Shown here one piece after another: positions 1-12,092 of a DNA stretch of 64,000 nt. Numbering within the stretch: the first letter of the stretch is position 1; every line of letters starts with the position of its first letter. The DNA is taken from the NCBI GenBank assembly GCA_963678705.1, contig OY783203.1, positions 7,440,001-7,504,000 on the forward strand, given 5' to 3'. Below the pieces are notes generated by a model. That model did not search any database and had not been told where the DNA came from. It was given only the letters and a program-made list of their open reading frames with translations. Source of the DNA: Panorpa germanica (taxonomy: Eukaryota > Arthropoda > Insecta > Mecoptera > Panorpidae). The position numbers and the translations under genes are program-made.

Positions 1-1
1 A

Positions 2-311
2 ATGCTATTGAAGAATGATGAAGTAAGAAGAAGAAGAGATGCAGAGACAATAATAGGAAGTGAAGGAAAGGAATTAGAGCAAGGGAATTGGGATAATTTC
101 ACGGTGGATGAGATTGAACAGTAAATTAGATAAAATAGTTATAGTAGAGTTATAATAAGTTACCTTGTACATATTTTATTTGTTCCTATATAAACATATA
201 TTAATGTAATTGAAATGTAAAATTAAGGGGGATAGAATAAGTGGAAAAAGCAGCACATATGGGCGGAAGCCTAGGAGGTGCTATTAAATTTAATAAATGA
301 AAAAAAAAAAA
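2..311 (+). mobile_element. 3' end of a LINE-like retrotransposon (5' part outside window)
   Basis: The window opens in a reading frame that runs from base 2 to a TAA at 122-124. It encodes about 40 charged, hydrophilic residues (run of four arginines, then an acidic end), like the extreme C-terminus of a non-LTR retrotransposon polyprotein. An AT-rich untranslated stretch of about 175 bases follows and ends in an A-run at 300-311. Frame end, short 3' UTR and A-tail together suggest a LINE 3' end. The family cannot be named because no reverse-transcriptase motif is visible. It could also be the last exon and UTR of a host gene. Confidence 0.45.
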
Positions 312-1007
312 TGGCAGTAGCCTTCGTTTGTATTGACGAAAAAATTATAAGTGTTTTAATAGAACAACGAATTATCGTGAAATTTTATATGAAACTTATC
401 TTTCATGAATGAAGTGTTTGAACTGATAAATATTTATCACGTGCGCGAATTTTGAGTGAATTAAGCGTTTCCAAGATGAACGAGAAGATGTTGAAGATGA
501 CGCACGTCAAAAACAAATAAAAATATAGAAAAATTATTAATCTGATCCATTCTGACCAAAACTGTCGTATACAAACTTGGAACGTGAAAATTTTTGTAGT
601 TAGGTAACCACAGGTTGTAATTCATTTTGTAATGACACAGGGAGTTTCAATAAAGGCTTGAATCTGATAGAAAGTCGGTAGACTGCTTGATCAAAGTAAA
701 TAAGAAAGTGATGCAGATTAGAGTAATGCACCCCTCGTTTCTTTAAATAAAACATAAATAATGAAAACAATATAAGACACGTGTGTAAAATTTAATAAAC
801 ATATAATTTATAGTCCACCATAATTTAAAATTCTGTTCTAAAAAATATTGATAATCCACAAATCATTATCCTGTGTAATTTAAGAAAATAGCATAGGCAA
901 ATAATTTTCAAATGTTCTGGGTAATAATTCTTACATCGGTTTATATCTTTACATTGAAAATTTGATGTATTTGCATATATGTTGAATTATGAGTTCTTGT
1001 TTATTCT
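312..1007. other. AT-rich spacer, nothing recognised
   Basis: Between the LINE-like tail and the Nop58-like gene. No convincing ORF, RNA gene or repeat boundary is seen. The part next to 1007 would hold the 3' UTR of the Nop58-like gene; no long T-run, the mark of a retrocopy tail on this strand, is present. Confidence 0.5.
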
Positions 1008-2324
1008 CTACAGACTGTCACTGTCGTCACTATCGCTGCTTGTTTGATCTGTATCAAAAACCATTTCTTCATCGTAGGTCTTAGAGCAACTGCTGGTGGG
1101 CTCAGCATCACTTTCTTTACAAATGCTTCTTTCTTTACAAACGCTGTTACTCTCATCTAATTTAGCTTTTTTTCCTTTTTTCTCCTTACGTTTATCAGCT
1201 TTGCGTTTCGACTCTAATTCATAAAGGGGACGACGTTTGCTAGTAGAAGCACCCATACTAGCAACTAAAGAGAGTTTAGCAGCCAAATTTTTAAATTTCC
1301 TTTTCTTACTAGCTCTACTACCTTTTTTAGTTTTAAATAATTTAAGTAATGATTTTCTAAAATCAAAGCCTCTTGATGGTGGAGTCGAGGGGGGTGTTTT
1401 TGGTCGTTTAGTACATGTTTCAGGTGCTGAACTATTTTTCGGACCAATATCTTCTTTAGGTGGTGCAGTTAAGCTTGGGACAGTAGTATTCTTTTGATGT
1501 TTCAAATAATTAGCCAAGAAATCTCTATTCTCATATAATTTTATAATTTTTGCTGCAAGTTCTTTCATGTATATCGCTTCTAATTCGGATATGTCTCCCC
1601 CAGTTGATACCTGTGACGCTACAACAAGTTTGTCTTCAACTTGGACGGACACCAGCTTACTTAAATCACTATCTAATATATATCTACGGTGTCCAACTAG
1701 CTTTACAAAGTCTACGAAGGTTCTGTTATCATGTATAAGTTCAGAAAACTCCGGAAAGTGGAACCGGTACCACGTGTATAACCTTTTAGTAAACACTTCA
1801 ACACTCTTTTCTATTGTTTCTACCAAACCTTGTATGTTGACAACTTGATTGTTTTTAGGTGTAGGAGGTACAGTCTCAATATATTTCGAAGTGGATTGAA
1901 TTACTTCTACAGTCACGCGGCCTCCTTTAGGTGTATCCTTCAACAGGATGTGCAAATGTAGACGAAGACATCTTATTAGTTCCTGAACCGCAATATCAGA
2001 TATGCACTGAATTCCAAATCGATTATTTATTACTTGTCCCATTCTTGAATTATCTAACAACAACTCACCCTCCATATTTTTAACAACCTCTTGTAAGATG
2101 ATGTCTTCCAGGCGTGGTGATATCATACCTTGCACGGCATATTTGGTGGCAGCAAAAGCATCGGTAATATTATTAAATTCTTCATAAAATTGCAGCTGAA
2201 TAATTTTACGAGCTGAATCTGGCGTCTCGAAGTCAAGGTATAAGTGATTAAATTGTTGCAATTTCTCTTCGTCTAGCAATCTGAATATTGCTAAACCGAT
2301 TGCATTTTCTATAAGTATAAGCAT
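1008..2324 (-). CDS. Nop58-like protein lacking the Nop-domain core (intronless paralogue)
   Basis: One uninterrupted frame of 438 codons. Residues 1-130 match the N-terminal domain of the box C/D snoRNP protein Nop58/Nop5: FRLLDEEKLQQ, then LYLDFETPDSARK, then ELIRCLRLHLHILL. Residues about 165-270 match the coiled-coil region: WYRFHFPEF, LVGHRRYILDSDLSKL, a GGDIS turn, then YENRDFLANYLK. Canonical Nop58 then has the Nop domain with the GAEKALFRAL box that contacts box C/D RNA and 15.5K. That block is absent here; the sequence runs into a proline/threonine linker, then a piece resembling the distal Nop domain (KFKNLAAKLSLVASMGAS), a lysine-rich nucleolar-type tail and an acidic serine end. 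Family members are about 500-550 aa, so this copy is short. The intronless structure suggests a retrocopy, but the frame is open. An N-terminal plus coiled-coil protein could still bind fibrillarin or Nop56 without binding RNA; that is inference. Start chosen at the first in-frame ATG, which aligns with the Nop58 start. Confidence 0.75.
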   Translation of the reverse strand: MLILIENAIGLAIFRLLDEEKLQQFNHLYLDFETPDSARKIIQLQFYEEFNNITDAFAATKYAVQGMISPRLEDIILQEVVKNMEGELLLDNSRMGQVINNRFGIQCISDIAVQELIRCLRLHLHILLKDTPKGGRVTVEVIQSTSKYIETVPPTPKNNQVVNIQGLVETIEKSVEVFTKRLYTWYRFHFPEFSELIHDNRTFVDFVKLVGHRRYILDSDLSKLVSVQVEDKLVVASQVSTGGDISELEAIYMKELAAKIIKLYENRDFLANYLKHQKNTTVPSLTAPPKEDIGPKNSSAPETCTKRPKTPPSTPPSRGFDFRKSLLKLFKTKKGSRASKKRKFKNLAAKLSLVASMGASTSKRRPLYELESKRKADKRKEKKGKKAKLDESNSVCKERSICKESDAEPTSSCSKTYDEEMVFDTDQTSSDSDDSDSL

Positions 2325-3003
2325 ATTATTAGATATTTCTAATTTAATACGCTGATATAAAATTACTTCGGAAATGAAAATTTTAGCAAAATTCGCTTCT
2401 GTATTTTGTTTAAAATTGTGTTTTATTTCAATGTACCACTATATCAGAACCTACTCTAAAAATCACGTTGCGAAGTAGTTAAACTTTAAAAATAATAGAT
2501 GTGGTATTAAGATGCAATTACACTTGAATGGAATATTTGATATTGTTTAGTATGGAGTAAAAGAAAAGTAATTATACAATATTAAATATTTATATATATG
2601 TCGATTTATCAGCTTTCAGTTCAGTTTTCTATATCATTTTACCTATTCAGTATAAGAATTACTAGAAAGAAACGCAATACGATAAAGAAATTTCTAACTT
2701 TAATAAATCAATTGTTACCGACAAACACGTCTTTCTCTAAGTCAAGTCGACTAATCGGAGCTAACAAAGTTTCAAACTGCGTCACAATATGCTATAGGCA
2801 CTTAGATGATGGCTGAGAGGGTTGATATATCAACTTAGACTGTTTTGTCTTCATGGGTTTGGGTTCATGTCCAGAAGCAGCGCTATATTTTTAGGGTTGT
2901 TGTTAAGATTAGTAGATAATAATCTACTATAAAAACTGATATAAAACTAACATAGTAGGAGGACTCTATGAAAGGATTTCCTAATATATAAAATAGCCTG
3001 ACG
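2325..3003. other. AT-rich upstream region of the Nop58-like gene
   Basis: Would contain the promoter of the minus-strand gene if it is expressed. No distinct TATA or initiator stands out, and no other coding signal was found. Confidence 0.4.
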
Positions 3004-3303
3004 TCTATATATATAAATAAAAATCAATTACTGTTCATTGCGCATCACTTGAAAACGGCTGGACCGATTTGGCTAATTTTTGTTTTAAATGTTCGTAATA
3101 ATCTTAATAACGTTTTTAAAGATAGAAAAATTGGAAAATTATAAAAAAACTGAAAGTGGTTTTTTTTATGGGATTTTTGCTAGTCGTTTGACAATTGATT
3201 GTCAAATTATGAATCAAGCTCTAATAGAGACGAAAAATTGATATAGTTTAATTGAGAAAAAGTTTATTGAAATTTGGATAGGACATCTGTCCGGTTAGCT
3301 ATT
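3004..3303 (+). mobile_element. Short Helitron-like non-autonomous element (candidate)
   Basis: Starts TCTATATATATAAATAAAAA followed by a block containing GAAAACGGCTGGACCGATTT, a motif I associate with insect Helitron-like elements (recollection). Near 3281-3292 lies the palindrome GGACATCTGTCC, placed as a 3' hairpin would be, followed by GGTTAGCTA. The ends are not certain, the base before TC is G rather than the expected A, and no second copy lies in the window. Confidence 0.3.
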
Positions 3304-4062
3304 ATAAAATAAAATATACAAATCAATTTGTTGTTGAATAGGGGCGTACGGACTCTGACATAAGACCTGTGGCGCGGTATCTAGTATGGTGGCCTACCAC
3401 AAGTACCTAGTTAAACTATTACCCGTTTTAAATCCGATCATTTGTATCTAGCCAAACCGTTACCTTCCTTATCTAGCCATAATTAAACCGAGCTTTTGAG
3501 AGCCTATCTTAGGCCGGGACCTGCGGCGGACCATGACGTCTAACTGAAGCAAATTAAAAAGAAAATAAATAATATGAAATCACAGAAATTTTTGTTTTTT
3601 CATTAACGTTTTTATAATTTTCCTTCTGGATTTTTAAAGCTAAAGAAAGAAGTAAACTAAACAAAAAAATTATTTAAATTTAAATTCGTTTTCTCTCATT
3701 ACTTTACTAGGTAGTTAAATTGTTATAAACCTTTATATAGAGTACAAGTAGTTCTACCCATTCAATGAACTAGTCCTCTCTAAATGCCGTGGAATGGAAT
3801 ATCTAACATTAAGAGAATTGGCAGTCATACTAAAATAACTTGAAACAATTTAAAACTAAGAATACTGGAAATAGTGTGATTCAAGAAACTATGTTACGAA
3901 GTTTTTTGCAATTTATTTGAAATGTAAAAAGATAAAACTATTCGTGTCAAATAAACAGTAAATATTTTTGAGGTTATTTTATTATTTGGAAGTTTTTATT
4001 GGCCATTATGTTATAAAATGGATTACTGACGCGTTATTTACATTTCGCAAGGAAATTGTTTA
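3304..4062. other. Spacer, no gene recognised
   Basis: Mostly AT-rich. A slightly GC-richer patch at 3340-3540 has no supported ORF. Nothing else is supported. Confidence 0.4.
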
Positions 4063-4285
4063 TATAGTTCAAATTACGAGAGTTCGGCGGCGACTTATAC
4101 TTAAAACAAGTTGTGCCGTATAAACAAATGTGCCGATACAACGAAAAAACACAGACTCACTTATTTTTCTATAATGTATATAGAAACGAATAAGATAATA
4201 ATCATTATCGTATCATTCAATTATACGGCTCTTATAACCATTTTTAAGTATGAGTCGCTGTCGAACTCTCGCAATTTGAACTATA
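4063..4285. mobile_element. MITE family M1, copy 1
   Basis: About 223 bp with long inverted ends: left TATAGTTCAAATTACGAGAG, right the near-complement ending TTTGAACTATA. The symmetry continues inward through the GGCGGCGACT / AGTCGCTGTC pair, so the terminal repeats are about 45 bp. Flanking TA/TATA fits a Tc1/mariner-type or similar TA insertion. Copies 2, 3 and 4 are at 5849, 11988 and 55590. No coding capacity. Confidence 0.75.
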
Positions 4286-5633
4286 GTTTGATACAGTAAG
4301 TTTTGCATCGTCTCTTGTAACAATACATATTCAAAAGTACAGCCAAGAAATATTAGTTTTATGAATTTGAATTAGAATTCATAACAAAACTAGCGAAATA
4401 TTACTACCTAATTCGAAATTGGATTGGAACTGATGTATTTACCTTATATAATACACAAATTTCGTATTGCTCATATCATTATAATAATAGATAAAACCTT
4501 TTCTTTGATTCAAAAAAGATAATTCTTTTAGAATATGCAAGTACACTATAAATTATACAACAGAATTTATTAAAGGTTAAAAAGTAGAAGGTCAATAAGT
4601 TGTTTACTAGAGAACTCATTTGGTTTATATGGTTTAAATGAAAAGTTGGCTTCAGTACAAAAATTCTAATTTGACTCGTAATTTCAATTATGTGATAAAC
4701 TAAATCAAGTAACTTAAAATTGTATAATTATATACGCCACATACTTGTATGATATAACTGTTTCACTTAGAATATTTAAAATATATTATTTTTAGTTAAA
4801 ATTAGATTTGAACATGACCAACAAATTTAATGACGTCAATGACGGTACAGATTTTATAATGAATGACTTAACACGAATGTTATAACACTAGCGTCTGCAA
4901 GGTGAGGCAGACGGGGCACTTGCAGCCCCTTGAAATAATTTTCTAAAACCTAGGTTCTATTATGATCTAAATACGGTCGATTTCACTCAGTAGGTAAAAA
5001 AGAAAACCTCATACAGGGTACCTGCACTTAGTGTAAAATCTTTCGCTACTGAAAAAACTGCTTTTAGCCACATCATGTATGTCTGTATCTTCTTTGAACT
5101 AAAATTACTTGATGACTCTATGAGCGTACGTCAGATGAGGACTAGATAAGGACTCTGTGTTTATAATTAAAATATATTATTAAGTATTATGTAATAATTT
5201 CTTTTATACTCTGCACTGTTAACAAATTCGCTTCGATTATTAAGTCGCCGAGTGTAGGTTAGAAAACGTTATATTTTGTACGAAAAATAAAGCGTAAATA
5301 TTAGTAATTGTGATGATTCTAAATTATTTGTTAAAAAATATATATTTACTTAATTATAGTAATAAAAACAATTTACTAAATATTATATAAATTGCATTTC
5401 TCAATAATGTTACTGCAAAACATATGTTCCAAACACATGTGTACAAATTCAATACACGTGTACAAATATTTCAAGAACCAATTTAAAAAACATTTGTTCA
5501 TACATACTTGAATTACCTCAATTAAAAATAAGAATTCGAATTTTATTCCAATGATATTTATCACAATAATAATTGTAAATAATATACAACCCAGTAAACA
5601 TTTTGGAGTCACTTTGACATCATATTGAAGATG
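4286..5633. other. AT-rich spacer
   Basis: No ORF with recognisable content. A GC-richer patch at about 4885-4935 (ggtgaggcagacggggcac) is unexplained. Confidence 0.4.
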
Positions 5634-5848
5634 CGTCATGATTTTTTTGTCATGAAAGAGTTCATTTATAGTCCAGTTTCTCACATTTCTTCATATAAAA
5701 TGTCTACTTTATCGGCTACAAATGGTGAAATTACTCCACCTGTCGGAATACAAATGAAGATAAAGTTGATGCGAACTATAATTGAAGTGAAATAGTGATA
5801 GAAACGTCGCTAAATAGGGCACTTCACCAAATTGTTTACTGGGAATGA
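5634..5848. repeat. Dispersed repeat family D1, copy 1
   Basis: Shares the blocks TTTGTCATGAAAGAGTTC and a later CAAATTGTTTACTGGG-type block, in the same order and similar spacing, with 40335-40512 (intron 5 of gene B). A third, partial relative is at about 47900-47990. Directly abuts MITE M1 copy 2. Type unknown, non-coding. Confidence 0.5.
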
Positions 5849-6068
5849 TATAGTTCAAATTACGAGAGTTCGCCGGCGACTCATACTTAAAACAAATTGT
5901 GGGGTATAAACTGCCGATATAACTAAAAAGCACTGACTCACTTATTCTTCTATAATGTATATGGAAACGAATAAGATGAAATTCATTATCGTATTATATC
6001 GATTTCTACTGCTCTTAAAAACTCTTTTAAGTATAAATCGCCGCCGAACTATCATAATTTGTACTATA
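5849..6068. mobile_element. MITE family M1, copy 2
   Basis: Same layout as copy 1, about 220 bp. Left end TATAGTTCAAATTACGAGAG; right end is more diverged and finishes GTACTATA. The shared internal block includes CTGCCGATATAACTAAAAAG. Confidence 0.72.
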
Positions 6069-9000
6069 CAATACTTTTATTAATAAAATACACAACTCAG
6101 TGTCAAAAAAGTAGATATGTAATTAAAATTTAAAACGCCCGCGCAAATGATTATTTTCTTTAATAAAAATCTTTTTTCCTTAACCTGGTAGCACTGTACT
6201 TAATTGGATTGGATTGTGGCCATTGATAAAGTTAGTTACCAAAACCTCAATTTTCTAATTATTTTTATTCAATTCACAATACTATAATAATTAAAGTGGT
6301 AAAAATTAACAAAAAAATGTTATATATTTTGACGTCATTTCTTTACTTTCTTCCCCATTTGGCTACTGTCAACAAGTGTTGTAAAAGAGATGCAAAATCT
6401 AACGCCACAACGATAGCAGCTGTTCTCTTATTAAGGTTTCATATAATGTTGTGAAATTAAACGAAAAATATGTAAGATTACTTCTCGACAAGAATATTAT
6501 GCAGTAAAACAAAATTGAAACTTGAAATAGATATAAATCCGTCCATTTTTGGATATTTAATCAAATAAAATCGCCAATATACATTAGTAAACCAATATTT
6601 AAATAAAGAATTGAAAAAGCAACCACTAAAAAATCTATTCACAACTAAATTACCATGTAAAAGTGATATAATTCGGGGTGATAAAGTTATATGACGCCTG
6701 TCTTAATTCAACAATGCATATATTACATTAATTTTAAAAAATGTCATAAAAATATAATTTTAATATTCGTAATGTTGGTAACGGTGTCAAGAAAATGGGA
6801 GCAGCAATAACAATAGGTAAATGTTTCTGCTGTAATATGTAAATGTAAATCCATAAAAAAGTTTCTAATAAATTATTTTTATTACACCATACGAGTACGA
6901 GTACGAGTACATTGTTATTTAGTTTGTAGCTATCTTCACATAATTCGTACATCTGTTATTACAAAAAATATTGTATATAGCTTTCATAATTTTACACCTC
7001 ACCGGCATGGCGCTGTCAGCGCGGTAACTTTGATATAATAAACACTCTTACGTGTGGTATTAATAAGTTTTCTGACGTTTATTAATTTTGATCCTGCCTT
7101 CTACGCATTTTGCAGGGTTAACCTTAAACGAGTTTTCGCTTCCTTGCTCTTTACACGTTTCTGAATTTAATGTTTCATAATAATAATCGTATTATTCATA
7201 AATAAAAGCTCCATAGGCAAGTTTTGATATTGCACCATAATAGAAATATATATAAATGAAATATATATATATATATATAATATGCAAAGAAATTATATTT
7301 CATTAGTTGGTACAAAGCTCATCTGTCGGTAAAACAATGACCGTTCAGTAAAAACATATAGTCATGAACACCATAGATGACGCTGTAGGAATGATATATA
7401 TTTTTAGCTCTCGCGTTTTTGGGGCCTAGTCATAATCCACCAAGCCCTATTCTTAACTTCAGTTTTTAGGAGACTATTTGCAAATGCGGCTTGAGGCTGA
7501 CTGACACTTCTACCCCCCTCCCCTCCCCCCCATTCGGTACGCTGTTGCAGCCAACATTACATTAATAAACATATGTTTTTAATTACAAAGGAATGTGTGT
7601 GAAAAACATTAGAATTTTCAATGTTGTCATCATATAATAAACATCAGTAAATGCATATACTTACACTCGTATATTTTACTTATTAATGACGACAACAGTA
7701 AATTATATTCAAATGGCAGTAAACGGTCCGTCTCGTTATGAAGTATCCTTGTATATCAACACATGACATACGTTGTCGGACTCGTAATAACGTACGTCAA
7801 CGGACTAACGTAATACCCGTACTTAATTATGATTCACATAACCTCAAACTTAAATTTCGTTTTCATCTGTAGCCTAATTAGTATCCATAAATTCTTGCAT
7901 GCGTAATGACAAATGTTAATTTTAATTCTAATTTCTGAATATATTATTCAAAACAGATACAGTTAGAGAGAAATGAGTTATTCATTAGTTTCTGAGAAAT
8001 TAAATAACCTACAAATCCACTATATAACTAAAAGTGCAGAAAAATTTTATATAATGACAATAAGAATATTTAAACATATTTGTATAATGACACACACTTA
8101 TCAACATATTAGAAGATGACAATTCTATAACATGAAATGATACTTAAAAATGTACTAACACTTAAAACATCATTCAAATATTCTGATGATTGACAATTGT
8201 AACATGGTGTAACATTCTTTTATAACTACTCATCGAAACCAAACATAGACAAAGCTAATAACCTTATTTTCAGACAGTCTATCGCAAGTGTGCTCATCCT
8301 TATATATTACCATGACCTGTATCTGACTTAAGACTTGTCATCAGTGTACACTCTATCTAAGACGCAAACCTTCTTTCTTTCTTTTAAATACTTTTCAATT
8401 TTCTTACAAATTCCTTGTTTGTTGGATAATTCTCTTAATCTCGGAAGTAGATCAGACAATAAACAATTGGGAATTAAGTGCAAGTATACGATTCAGGTTT
8501 ATATAGATGGCTACAAGTAATAATAAATGTTTTTCCATTGTTACAAGATTTTTTATCGTTTTTGTAACAATCAACTGGCAGATAAATGGCTGCCAATAAA
8601 TCTCTGGATTAGACTTTACATTGAAAATGTCTTTAAAATAACATTTACTGCTAAGGAACTAAAGAAAGATAATACACATCATTTCAAAGAGTATAAAATC
8701 TTTTCTCTATTAGCAAAAATTTTTAAACTTTATTTATTAATTGAAAATTTTTTTTATTGAAATTTTAAACTAAAAATTCAAGTTACCAAAATCTTTATAG
8801 CAAGGCCAATTCATACTAATGCTATTGCATTTGGATTAATTGTATTGATATAAACTAGGTAAATCCTCATTCACACTTACTGTTTTGATATTTAATTTAC
8901 GTTTTTATTTAATATTTTAATCTAGATTTCAAGTTTTCAGAATAGGCATTCCTTGTCACATTTATGTTTTAATTAGAGTTTAGTTAAAATTGCTCCTCTT

Positions 9001-11987
9001 AATAAAAATTAGTAATAGAAATTGTTTTTACTTCTTTATTTTTGACAAACTGACATTGAACTACTTTTAAAAATAGATGCTACTGCATTTTGACAGATTG
9101 TCATATTTTGGAGGTTATAATATAACATAGTTTTTTTTTAATAAGGTTCTAAGAAAACAAAAAAAAAACTACGCATATTCCCATATGCTACACAATTGAA
9201 ATTAAATACAAAATTAAAACAGCGAGTGGGAATGATACTTAAAATTAGTTTGTGTAAACCATGTGTAGCTGGTAAACCCGCATTTCACGCACTGAATACA
9301 ATGAAGCTTTGATCTTAGCATATTATTAAAATACACTGATATAATCGTACTCGTATCACAATGCAAACATAATCCGCAAACGTAAACCTTGACATTAATT
9401 TTACTTACAAATTAGATATGTTAATTAAGACAAAGTGAATGCAATAAAGCTGTAATAAACACTACTTGTAAACGCTTGCAGATTATGATCTTAATCCCAC
9501 AATAATTAATATATTCTTAACAAGTGGTTAAACAATAAAAATTGTATTATTGTTTATAAATAACTAGCTAAACCTGGCTACGCATCGCTGTGGCTTAATC
9601 TGATATGAAATGAATGGGAACCGGTACTTCTCTGTTATACAATAAATCACTGTACTTAACATTTTAAAAAACTTTTGTACTGACGATCGAAAGCCATTTC
9701 ATTTTATTTATTTAAGCGGCATATTTCCGATGCTGAGTCCTATCACCGTGCTATTACGACTAGACCATACTCAAAAAGTCAAAGGTTGCAAGTAGTTGGT
9801 TACAGGGTTAGAGAATGCTTGTGACTTGTGAAATCTATTATTTGTTTAGCTTCTTTACAATAAATAAAATAAATGAAACAATCCACCACAAATTCAAACT
9901 GATTATGAACACCTGTATAACATATTGTTTTACTCGTATAATTATAAATACGTTATAATTTCAGAAAACGAATTTACCATGAAAGCTTTACTTCCGGTTC
10001 CGACTAACACTGTGAAAATTATTATGAACAGAACTTGATAATAAGCTTTGAGTGTTCAACGCAAGGTGGCAGGTATGTGCTGCTAGTACTGTTTTTACTT
10101 TTACGATTAAAGTGGAGATCGTTCTATATCGAATTCGATATATTCGATTCGAAACAGTAACAAACTTGTATCGAAATCAAATTATAGATTTCGATTGCTA
10201 TAAATAGTTGATAAGTAGACGAATTAAAGATCAATAAAAAATAAATGTATTATAAAATTCCCAGTTAGAAAATGTAATGCAATATAACACTTTAATTAGC
10301 TTATAAGAAGCTAGCATGATGTCTATTCTGTGTCATATAATAAAGTTTACAGTAAAATTTACATTTAGCCCATCCTTTAAGCATTTAATAAAGTTTAAAT
10401 ATTTTTTACAGGTTGAATTGAATTTGGCGCCAGAACAAAATTAAAAAAGATTATTTAATATATAATTGAAATTGAAATGAAGAGATGAGATGTACATATT
10501 AAGCCTATCATATTAAATGATTGACAAATGATTCTAATCAATGATGAAATAAAAATATGTAGTATTATTTTAAAATACAACAACAAATGTATAAGGATCT
10601 AATTTTTTTAATATATTACTGCTATTTCAACAGTTAGATTACATCCAGCATTAATTGTAATATAATAATTATGAGTTTTGAAGATTTGTTTATTATTAGG
10701 TTGGTATATTTGTTTATTTTTTTATTTATCTATCATCTAATAACTTAATTTTTCGCCAGTTATGGAATAAATTTATTTAATTTCCGGAAATCGAATATGG
10801 ACTTAACCATAACTGAGAAACATAATTTAGAATGACGAAAATATCAATGAAAAATACAGTTTTACGATAAAAAATATTGAGTAATTCTTGAGCTTTAAAC
10901 CAGGAAGTTGGTACTACTGTTACAATCTTTACACATACTAACACGTATAGGTCTCAACTCTAATGCTCATACATTTACAATCTACATTGTAGACTTAATA
11001 GAGTACTTGGGGGTGGAAATCACTGAAATTTATTTAAGGGTTAGGCCATTGTTAAGGCAACAATGTAAAGTGCAAACAAGAATTGAAAGAGGAAAGTTAG
11101 CAATTAATTTTGAAGTCTTAATGCCTCAGAATACTGTATATGATATATAATGTATTGTACTCGTATTATTATATTATATATTATTATAATATGAAACACG
11201 CACGAGTAAAAATGAAACCCTGAAATACGTTAAATTATGATAGTTGACAGTTTGTGACAAGTAATTAATCTGTATATATACATATACATCTTTATCGATA
11301 TATATAGTGAGCCAAGCAAGGTCTATTCCTCATTTCTCCCTATTTACTGCTACCATGACGGTCCTTTTTATCGTGACGGTATTTTTTTTTACCGTTTTTT
11401 TGTCGTCACGATATTTAAAAATACTAAAGACAGTCTTTAAAATAAAACATATGTAACATAATGTAACAGAACACTAAACTAAACTTCTAAGATTTCTACT
11501 TGCACAGCATGAGAACGATTACATTGTTATTGATAAATAAAATATTCCTCTTTATTTATTATATGTGTCAAAAAGAAGTCTTAAAAGTTATTTTCTTTAT
11601 AAAGAATACGAATTTATTGTGTGTAACATTGATACATTAATTCCTAAGAGAAAATAACATGAAATAAAGAAGAAATACCGAAAAATCAAGTCCCAGAGGT
11701 ATACAAACAAAGCCTATGGTACTTATGAACTTTTCGCTCCTCGGCGTTGATTCAACTCGACGGCTTGTCGTCGTTTATTTCTGTTTTTGTTAATTGAAAG
11801 ATACAAGAGGTAATCATTTTATATTAGTCTATATAAATAAAATTATATATACTACACTATAAATATAGACATCAGTTAACACGAAAGCAGAATTTATTAG
11901 ACAGTTATATAGCATTGGGTTACACTTACTTATAATTTAAGACTTCATCAAAACGGTTGCTAAAACAGATGTTTGTCATAAATATTT
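6069..11987. other. Gene-poor AT-rich region with microsatellites
   Basis: No coding exon or RNA gene is supported over about 5.9 kb. Simple repeats seen: a CGAGTA-type hexamer run at 6893-6912 and a TA run at about 7258-7281. A fragment of the SINE family below is at about 9712-9750 (CCGATGCTGAGTCCTATCAC). A C-rich patch lies at 7510-7535. Open frames in this stretch are short and low-complexity. Confidence 0.5.
9700..9765 (-). repeat. SINE S1 fragment
   Basis: Carries the diagnostic body block CCGATGCTGAGTCCTATCAC also found at 24661 in the full-size copy, next to the same TTTATTTAA-type tail. No tRNA-like head. Confidence 0.5.
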
Positions 11988-12092
11988 TATAATTCAAATT
12001 ACGAGAGTTCGGCGGCGACTCTTATTTAAAACAAGTTATGGGGGTATAAACTGCCGATATAACTAAAAAGCACTGACTCACTTATTTTTCTA
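11988..12092. mobile_element. MITE family M1, copy 3, cut by another repeat
   Basis: Matches the left half of M1 (CGAGAGTTCGGCGGCGACTC, then CTGCCGATATAACTAAAAAG) and stops abruptly at 12092, where repeat family R begins. The right half is not found nearby. Confidence 0.65.
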
